A stretch of 64,000 nt of DNA, from NCBI GenBank assembly GCA_029959085.1, contig JARWIR010000003.1:30581505-30645504 (forward strand), given 5' to 3'. The translations under genes were made by a program, and so were the position numbers. Of this stretch, positions 57,532 through 64,000 are shown one piece after another. The notes under the pieces were generated by a model. That model was not told where the DNA came from and searched no databases. It worked only from the letters and a program-made list of their open reading frames with translations. Source of the stretch: Nemophila menziesii. Lineage: Eukaryota; Streptophyta; Magnoliopsida; Boraginales; Hydrophyllaceae. Each line of letters begins with the position of its first letter. Position 1 is the stretch's first letter.

Positions 57532-58312
57532 GTTAGGTTGTGGTGGTAACGCAGATTACTCAATAGATTTGATATTTCTATTCCAAACATATCCGCTAGT
57601 GTTTTGTACAGCTCTTCATATGATCCAAGCTGGGGTAACCCATTTAGGTAACACATTATTTATGTTATGGAGTTGGACTGCATTTTTTGATTTGGGGTAA
57701 TTGGAGTGAGCAATTTGTTCTTAAACAACATTTTTTGATTTGGTTCTTTAATTGTTGATGGAGTTGGGTTCTTTGATTGTTAGCAGCAACCCTGATGAAG
57801 CTGTAGCATACAATTCTGCGGTATAAACGACTATTCTAAGCGGTGAAGGTTAGGTAACTAGAAGGTGCAAAATCTTTTTTTTCTCGATGTTACGCCTCTT
57901 TCTCTTATACGGAATGAATGTTTGTTAAATTGCAAGATCTTATCTTCACGTTGAAGACTTGGATGATTTTATTAAGTTGCATTTTAAGAACAAATTGCTC
58001 TAGTAGACAAATTGATGGAGTTGGGTTCTTCGATTGTTGATGGAGAGAACGAAGAAGAAGAAGAAGATGGGTTTTAAAAAAATTAATTAAATAATGAGGT
58101 ATAAATGCCAGTGACGTGGAGCAGACGTGGAGGTGAGGTGGTGCTGACGTGGTGCCATATGGCATTGACTAACGGTCAACTAACAGAAAATCGAAAAAAG
58201 GGCTAACGGTGACAAAAAAATTCTTTAAAGGGCGTTTTGTGACAATTTTAAAGATATAGGACGGCTACTGCACTTTGGACAAAGATAAAGATGAATCCAC
58301 CCCAAGTTTATT

Positions 58313-58490
58313 ACCAAAATAATGTTATAATACCAACTAAAATCATACCACCCAGTGACGTGGCGTGAATTGATTTGTTATAAATCGTTAATCTATTTAT
58401 TGTTTCTTCATCTAATTAACGATTTATAACCAATCAATTCACGCCATGTCATTGAATGGTATTTGGGTGGTATATATCATTATTCAAATA
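58313..58490. mobile_element. Foldback MITE
   Basis: Two arms of about 75 bp (58315-58392 and 58416-58490) are inverted copies sharing tggcgtgaattgatt and ttataaatcgttaat, with a 23-bp loop. It abuts the right end of the long-TIR element. It is noncoding and the superfamily is unclear. Confidence 0.7.
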
Positions 58491-58599
58491 TATGCATGAG
58501 GTCTTGTAGCATATTTATCAAGTTTTCATAGTCATTTTTCAAGATAATTTCAACAAACACGGTAGTTCTTAACCAGAAGAAGACAATCTTGATAATAAT

Positions 58600-59150
58600 C
58601 GCTTCTGCCTCCGTTGAAGAATCTATCATTAAATTCCAAACAGTTCATTGACAATGTTCTCACATTCATCTCTAACAACTACATTATCGGATGCATTATT
58701 AATAACCTTATAAAAAACAATATCACAAATAGTTTTAAGTCGGAGCTCCTAGCATTACGTTATGGGTTAAAATGGATGATTAATTGCGTAGTAAAGGTGT
58801 TAGTGGTCGAGACTGACTCGAGGGAGGTTCACGCGCTAGTGAAGGGCGTTGGTTGCTCAAGTAGTCGGTCTTGCCATGTGGAACGTGAATGTTTAGACGC
58901 TCTTCGAATGAATGCGGGTTTTATGGTACATCATATCTACAGGGAAGTGAATTTTTGTGCGGATGCACTTGCAAAGAATGGCGCGGAGAATGGAGAGCAT
59001 TCACGTGTAATGGGAGACCCCCCGAATTTTCTATGGAGATTTATTACAAAAGATAAAAACGGATGCGCATACCCTAGATTAGTGGTAGCGACCAAGTGAG
59101 GTCTTATTTTCTGTTTTCAATGTAGTTATTTGGCTTTTTAGTCCCATCTT
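58600..59150 (+). pseudogene. 5'-truncated LINE fragment with RNase H (LINE-E)
   Basis: The frame 58614-59099 (161 codons) is the C-terminal two thirds of a LINE RNase H: 'SFKSELLALRYGLKWMINCV' (Glu helix), 'VVETDSREVHALV' (second catalytic Asp) and 'YREVNFCADALAKNGA' (last helix). It ends 'CAYPRLVVATK', comparable with the tail of LINE-B. The A-rich 3' end lies near 59155. The N-terminal strand with the first Asp is missing. Confidence 0.8.
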
Positions 59151-59155
59151 GTATG

Positions 59156-59581
59156 CAAAAGAAAAGACATTAATAATAAGAAATATACTTTTAGAGTTAA
59201 AATTGTTTTCACTAAATTTGAGACCACGTTCCCTTTCAACTCGTCTCTGGCTAACTATCTGATTCTAGAGATTGGATCAATTGTATTCCCAATACAGAGA
59301 AATCGTTTCAAACACATTTAATTTTGAGACTTCAAAATATACACACATCACCAATGAAATTAATTAATGGATAATATTTTGTACGATAATACATACATAC
59401 ATCATGTTATCAAACTAGGTTCCAGATGGAGTCACACTTAATTCACCATAAAAAGAAATTCCAAAAGCCCATTTACATTAGTAGCAGTAAATTACATGAG
59501 ATGATGAGAGGATCCATTATTTTCACATTATAAACTTCCCATCATCTATTCAAACTTCTTCACAAACTTAATTGTTTTGTT
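59156..59581. other. 3' flank of the TPR gene
   Basis: AT-rich sequence containing the probable 3' UTR of the minus-strand TPR gene. No other gene is seen. Confidence 0.5.
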
Positions 59582-60636
59582 TCAACAAGCCAACTGATCT
59601 CTAAAGGTAGAGATCTCTTCAAATATTGGGAGCCTTTTTGATCTTACTGGGCCCAATTCATTCATAAGCTTATCTAGCCCATTTACAAACTCATCTTCCA
59701 AATACAAGCCAGGAAGGTTAGACAAAAATGGTGGTGGCTGCCTGGATTCTAGCTCCATTATCAAGTCTTCAGCTCGGTTTCTGGACTTGGAATCACCAGA
59801 ACCAGGAAGTTTCCCTTGTAGAACATCCTCAACAATTGAACGTGCCTCCTCATATCGGGCTTGCTTGATTAAGCAGAGTGCTAGGTTGCAGGCTTTGTTC
59901 GCGTCTGAGTCAAGCATTTGGGCTTTTCGATATACCACCTCAGCTCCAATATAGTTGGATTTTTGCATATAGGCCCACCCCAAGTTACCCTATCAATACA
60001 AATTAACTTAATTTTTTTAGATCATCAACCCCTCATCGGGGCCACATATTTATTTATCAAAAGTTGGGAAATTTAGTAATATTTATCTAACAAGACTAAA
60101 ATTAGAAGAATAAATTGATTTGACATGTATTTACAAGGTGATTTGGTATTTTCTATATATTGCATATTTTTCCTAAAAAAAACCAGGCAAGTTCTCACGG
60201 TATCCCGAGGCAGGTGCGGCCCCCGCCCCCGATCCGCTCTCGAGTTATTAGATTCTCAATGTAACAATTTTTGTAAGCGTATTGTATAATTAATGCATGC
60301 ATGCAAAGGTTGCAAATAATATTTTAAGCAGTTTAAATTTAAGGAGACGTAGGTTATGTTCAGGGTGCTAACTTTATACTAAATACGTAAGCATTTTAAA
60401 AGAGTTATAGTTTATGTTCTTATAAGTTATAAGTTATATATGTTGATGATTTTGATGCTAATATTAGTATTTGTAGGTACCAGTATTTTGGAGGTTTCTT
60501 GGGCGATGGAGACTTGAAACTTCTTGCCATGAGAGCGGGCAGTTTTTGTTGTTTTCCCATTAAAGGCCTCACCTTGATATATCATTCTTAGTTTCCTTTT
60601 AAGCAACATTATCTGTTCATCTATTTTTCCACATTT
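59582..60636 (-). CDS. SDI1/POLLENLESS3-like TPR protein, last two exons
   Basis: Exons 60636-60481 (52 codons) and 59989-59582 (135 codons plus stop), joined in phase across a GT-AG intron. The first reads 'KCGKIDEQIMLLKRKLRMIY' and 'TARSHGKKFQVSIAQETSKI'. The second reads 'NLGWAYMQKSNYIGAEVVYR', 'NKACNLALCLIKQARYEEAR' and ends 'RLPIFEEISTFRDQLAC'. These are the hallmark TPR and C-terminal motifs of the SULFUR DEFICIENCY-INDUCED / POLLENLESS3-like family, which acts in sulfur-starvation responses or male meiosis. The upstream exons (N-terminal TPRs) are not found between 60637 and 61455, beyond which a CACTA element starts. The gene is either split by a very long intron containing the CACTA, or truncated. 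Confidence 0.8.
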
Positions 60637-61455
60637 CTGCAATAATTATTTCAATCTTATATATCTTAGACATCCCATATAAGCATATATCATAGAACGA
60701 ATACTGCTATAGATATGAATTTAGTGTAACAAATATTATTGCACCGTACTCATAGGTGGGCCAATGCCCCCATAATTAGTCGGGGATACATATAATTAAG
60801 GAAGTGTACCCTAATATTAATTATGGTAGTTAATTAGCTAATAGGCAAAATTTCACAAGAAGGCAATACAGCTTTTAAAATACAAGCATAACTATATGTG
60901 TCAGTGTAGAAAAGTGCAACTATTAGCAAATCGGTCGAGTAGACGAAAGAGTGAAGATCGATATCAAAATTCAAGTGTTACCTACAACCTTTCTAGAAGG
61001 AATGAAGGGAGTAATAGTAAACATTGATATTTTATAATTAGTTGAATATTATTAATAATCCACATATTTGTCTTAGAGGCTATTCCCCACATGCCAAACT
61101 CAAAACTGTCTTCTCCACTGAATACAAAGCGCACAAATCTCTCCTTTAAAAAAAAAAAGGGAAGGTTAAACTTTTTATTGAGCCCAAACAAGTTTTAAAG
61201 GTACAGCCCAATTGAAGGGTGCAATAAAATCTAAACAACCCAAACTATTAGAGCAAATGAACAAACAAGTTGCAAATCGAATTTAGTATAATATTTATTT
61301 GTTTTGATTTTTGTATATAAAATAATTCAATAAAAAAATTAGTATATCGAAATTCTTCATTACTGAGAAGTGTTAGAATTTATGTACAATGAATAAAGTC
61401 ACATAAAATATCAATTATAATTTATAAGTATATATAGCATAATTGCTATTAATAT
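60637..61455 (-). other. Intron or upstream sequence of the TPR gene
   Basis: The acceptor attattgcag precedes the exon at 60636. The remaining 800 bp is AT-rich. The 69-codon frame at 61191-60982 does not resemble the missing TPR exons. No other gene is seen. Confidence 0.5.
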
Positions 61456-61479
61456 CACTACTCCCGCATTAGCCTCTAG

Positions 61480-61800
61480 CGACTAAATTTCTCGCGACTA
61501 CTTGATGTAGTCGCTAAAGATAGGAGCATTCGCGACTACAGATCTCTAACGACTACATGGTATTTTTCGCGACTACCAAGTAGTCGTTAACAATGTTTGA
61601 TTTTTTCGACTACATGCTGTAGTCGTTAATACGTATTAAGTAGTCGATAATGGTATTTAGTATTTTTTAATTATTTTCCAACCGCCAACGTGTAGTCGCT
61701 AGTGGGTTAATCATTTAACGACTACTTCATGTAGTCGTTAGTACTCATTTATAACGACTACAAGTGAACTTTTGGCGACTACTTATGTAGTCGCGAGTAG
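61480..61800. repeat. CACTA subterminal repeats
   Basis: About fifteen copies of cgactac in both orientations. At least five are head-to-head pairs separated by a few bases, such as gcgactact-tgat-gtagtcgc. In En/Spm such motifs bind the TNPA-type protein that brings the ends together. Confidence 0.85.
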
Positions 61801-62380
61801 TGTAGCGTCTTTTCCAGCAATAAATTGCGAATTGCTTTACCCAATACACCATTATTATATAATTTCTCTTTCTTTCTCTCAAATCTCTCCCAATTTTTTT
61901 CCACAATTCATCATTAAAAATTATTCCAACACTTTGAAAAGCTTTCCCGGTTCAATCATCAAGTGGGACCGCATCAATTATCAATTTTTATTTCCAAACT
62001 TGCCCAAAAGTAGGTATTTTTTGTTCCATAAAACTCTTTCAATATATCTTTTACTTTCATTCAATTGTGTAATAAATGTTAAATAGTATCACTTATTAGG
62101 TATTTCAACACGTGGGCAAGCTTTCCCGGGTCAAACATCAACGTGGGGCCGCCTCAATTATCAATTTTCCATTCCGAATTTGCCCAAAAGTATGTGTCTT
62201 TTTCATCCTTTCCTTAATTGATTACATTTCTATAGTTAATGCTAAATATATAATATCATTGTGTATATATCTATACTCATTTATTAATTTCATGTGAATT
62301 ATAAATAATTATATTAAGTATATATATTTATATATATATATATATATATATATTTTTAAATATATATATATATATATTTT

Positions 62381-62436
<56 letters not shown>

Positions 62437-62770
62437 AATATATATATATATAAAAATTTGTATGATATATTATTGTATGTTGCTATATTTTGTATGCTTT
62501 TAATGTTATATTTATGCATTTATTTGGTGATGTGATATTTCGTGTGCGTTTAATTTTATATTTATTTATTTAATCGGTGATGTAATAATTTTTTTCATTT
62601 CATATTTATTTATTTAATCGGTGATGTAATAATTTTTTTTTTATTCATTTATGTAATCGGTGATGTAATAATTTTTTCTCGTTTTATTTTTATGTATTTA
62701 TTTGGTGATGTAATAATTTTTTTTTTTCATTTTATTTATGTTGTATTCTTTCATATTGTAATAGTTGACT
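61801..62770 (+). other. Leader region of the CACTA transposase gene
   Basis: A block of about 95 bp is duplicated (about 61935-62030 and 62112-62200). Both copies contain agctttcccgg, 'cgcatcaattatcaat' or 'cgcctcaattatcaat', and 'gcccaaaagta' before a possible splice donor. An AT microsatellite fills 62315-62455. Then 'cggtgatgtaataattttt' recurs about four times (62575-62725). No coding frame is credible before 62771. Confidence 0.65.
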
Positions 62771-64000
62771 ATGGCTTCTGGTATTGATAAGAGTTGGATT
62801 GGTACGGCTCATAAAGTTTCGCGTGAATTCATTAAGGGGATAGAACCATTCCTTGCTTTTGCTGAAAAAAATAGACCTCCAGGTGAAGACACAATTTATT
62901 GTCCGTGTAATCAGTGTTCGAATTATCGTAGGTATACGGTTGAGAAAGTTAGGTCACATCTATTAGTGCATGGGTTTTTGGAGACGTATGATATTTGGAC
63001 AAAGCATGGTGAGCCCGAGGATATTCTCGAGACTCGATATGAAGAAAACGAAATGTTGGATGTATACGATGATTTGAGACCTAATTACGAAGTTGGTGGT
63101 CATTCTGGTGACACCGAGATCACAGACTCGAACAGTACAGCTCGTGACAAATTCGAAAAGATGTTTTCCGATTTAGAGACCGAGTTATACCCTGGTTGTG
63201 ATGTCATGAGTTCATTAAATTTCATTGCGAAGCTAATGCACGTGAAGGTCAAGAACAAGTGGTCTAACACGTCTTTCACCGAGTTGCTTCAGCTATTATG
63301 CCGTGTATTGCCCAAACCTCATACGTTGCCCGATTCATACGAGGCGTGCAACAAGAAGTTAAAAAATTTAGGTATGGGTTACGAGACCATCGATGTTTGC
63401 GTGAACGATTGTGCTTTGTTTTACAAGGAAAATGCTTCCCTTGAAAATTGTCCAGTATGTAATGAATCCAGATGGGACCCGAAGAAGGGTCTGAAAGTAG
63501 CGCATAAGAAACTCAGATATTTCCCGATTGCCCCTAGGCTGCAGCGACTTTACGCTTCGAGGCACACTGCCGAAAATATGATCTGGCACCAAACAGGGAA
63601 GAATACAGATCCAGATTTGTTGCGTCATCCAGTTGACGGAGATAGTTGGAAGAGATTCGTTCAGTTACATCCCGAGTTTGCTAGTGAACCTCGGAACGTC
63701 TTCTTGGGTTTGGGTATCGATGGCTTTTGCCCATTCTCCATGCAAAACAACTCTTACAGCATGTGGCCGGTTATATTGACCGTCTACAACTTACCACCGT
63801 GGGAGTGTATGAAGGAGACGACATTCCAGCTTTGTTTGTTGATTCCGGGACCCCGTTCACCCGGCAAGGACATGGACGTCTTTCTTCGTCCTGTTATAGA
63901 TGAGTTGGACGAGTTGTGGGGTAAAGGGATTATTACGTATGATGCCCACAAGAAGGAAGAGTTTACTATGAAGGTTTGTTTGTTGTCTACGACTAACGAT
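62771..64000 (+). CDS. CACTA TNP2-type transposase, partial at the window end
   Basis: 410 uninterrupted codons from MASGIDKSWIG to the last base. Residues about 5-80 are the transposase-associated domain with its Cys-rich motif (YCPCNQCSNYRRY) and HLLVHGF. Residues from about 150 are the start of Transposase_21: 'ELYPGCDVMSSLNFIAKLMH', 'FTELLQLLCRVLPK', a CPVC knuckle near 228, 'PIAPRLQRLYASRHTAENMI', 'FLGLGIDGFCPF' and 'WPVILTVYNLPPWECMKETT'. There is no stop or frameshift in the visible part, unusual among the DNA transposons here. This open frame suggests a young copy. Splicing cannot be excluded. Confidence 0.92.
   Translation, partial: MASGIDKSWIGTAHKVSREFIKGIEPFLAFAEKNRPPGEDTIYCPCNQCSNYRRYTVEKVRSHLLVHGFLETYDIWTKHGEPEDILETRYEENEMLDVYDDLRPNYEVGGHSGDTEITDSNSTARDKFEKMFSDLETELYPGCDVMSSLNFIAKLMHVKVKNKWSNTSFTELLQLLCRVLPKPHTLPDSYEACNKKLKNLGMGYETIDVCVNDCALFYKENASLENCPVCNESRWDPKKGLKVAHKKLRYFPIAPRLQRLYASRHTAENMIWHQTGKNTDPDLLRHPVDGDSWKRFVQLHPEFASEPRNVFLGLGIDGFCPFSMQNNSYSMWPVILTVYNLPPWECMKETTFQLCLLIPGPRSPGKDMDVFLRPVIDELDELWGKGIITYDAHKKEEFTMKVCLLSTTND

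Larger units (their letters stand above)
54295..58310. mobile_element. Long-TIR (MULE-like) element carrying captured BRCT gene pieces
   Basis: The left arm (about 54295-54690) matches, inverted, the right arm (about 58310-57580). Shared blocks include aaagtgcagtagccgtccta, 'gttagtcaatgccat', 'ccatcaacaatcgaagaacc' and 'cttggatcatatgaagagct'. The right arm carries about 330 bp extra. The interior is noncoding apart from minus-strand gene fragments, and a solo LTR was inserted later. Hundreds of base pairs of TIR plus captured host exons is the Pack-MULE pattern. A 9-11 bp target duplication was not identified and no MURA transposase is present. Confidence 0.65.
61456..64000 (+). mobile_element. 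CACTA (En/Spm) transposon, 5' part, runs off the window
   Basis: It starts with the CACTA terminus cactactcccgcattagc at 61456. Dense subterminal repeats follow at 61480-61800, then a leader with a duplicated block and an AT microsatellite, then an open TNP2-type transposase from 62771. The right terminus and 3-bp duplication (left flank tat) lie outside or cannot be tested. Confidence 0.9.

Noticed and set aside
60180..60240. GC-rich patch in the TPR gene intron
   Set aside because: Looks like an inserted fragment, but there are no flanking repeats, tRNA promoter boxes or coding signal to identify it.
62315..62519. 63-codon Ile/Tyr frame on the minus strand
   Set aside because: Translation of an AT microsatellite.
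1..64000. CRISPR arrays, operons or bacterial-type systems
   Set aside because: No array with regular spacers exists. The tandem repeats are minisatellites or transposon subterminal repeats, and spliced genes show the sequence is a plant nuclear genome.
1..64000. Host tRNA or rRNA genes
   Set aside because: The only tRNA-like boxes found lie in the SINE at 39920-40040. No cloverleaf-length tRNA or rRNA segment was recognised by eye; a tRNAscan or Infernal run would be decisive.

Overview
The window is plant nuclear DNA, almost certainly from a eudicot. It has short host genes with canonical GT-AG introns set in a deep pile of transposable elements. Every element class is a plant class: TGATGTCTCC-type and copia-type LTR elements, RNase H-bearing L1-like LINEs, a hAT, a CACTA, MULE material, Stowaway and other MITEs, and a tRNA-derived SINE. 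The species cannot be named from the sequence alone.

Host genes: (1) a complete nine-exon nucleostemin-type GTPase (NSN1/GNL3 family, 23975-26418, +); (2) a complete three-exon plastid-targeted protein resembling Arabidopsis At4g13200 (28283-29465, -), with a decayed copy of its 3' end about 1.4 kb downstream; (3) a complete five-exon VAMP72-type R-SNARE (46370-47910, +); (4) a complete four-exon pantothenate synthetase (48440-49793, -); (5) the last two exons of an SDI1/POLLENLESS3-like TPR gene (59582-60636, -), whose 5' exons are absent up to a CACTA element at 61456. A repeated, frameshifted gene family of unknown function lies at 50222-54250. The host genes are unrelated functionally (ribosome assembly, plastid, secretion, vitamin B5) and each has its own promoter.

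Layout: 1-18690 is a nest of LINEs. A decayed + strand LINE is invaded by a - strand LINE, which is split by a young 7.8-kb Athila-like LTR element lacking pol (3982-11797, duplication ctggt). A solo LTR sits at about 13888-15501. 18700-23400 is a dead hAT whose transposase is itself hit by a 576-bp hAT MITE with a perfect 8-bp duplication. 23500-29500 holds NSN1 and the At4g13200-like gene. 29790-40100 is a - strand LINE split by a young 6.0-kb copia-type element (32073-38084, duplication atagg). That element has no pol but carries an intact 437-aa ORF. A SINE sits in or beside the LINE 5' end. 40450-45760 is MITEs, a LINE scrap and a decayed gypsy-like element broken by a solo LTR. 46200-49800 holds VAMP72 and pantothenate synthetase. 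50222-58300 is a segmental duplication, a 22-bp minisatellite, a FAR1 fragment, and a long-TIR element that captured intron-containing BRCT gene pieces and was later hit by a solo LTR carrying a Stowaway MITE. 58300-64000 is a foldback element, an RNase H scrap, the TPR gene end and the 5' part of a CACTA transposon with an uninterrupted transposase frame running off the window.

The most interesting items are the two young LTR elements without pol: one with the intact 437-aa accessory ORF, both with clusters of GC-rich palindromes. Next are the BRCT-capturing long-TIR element and the CACTA element lying where the 5' exons of the TPR gene should be.
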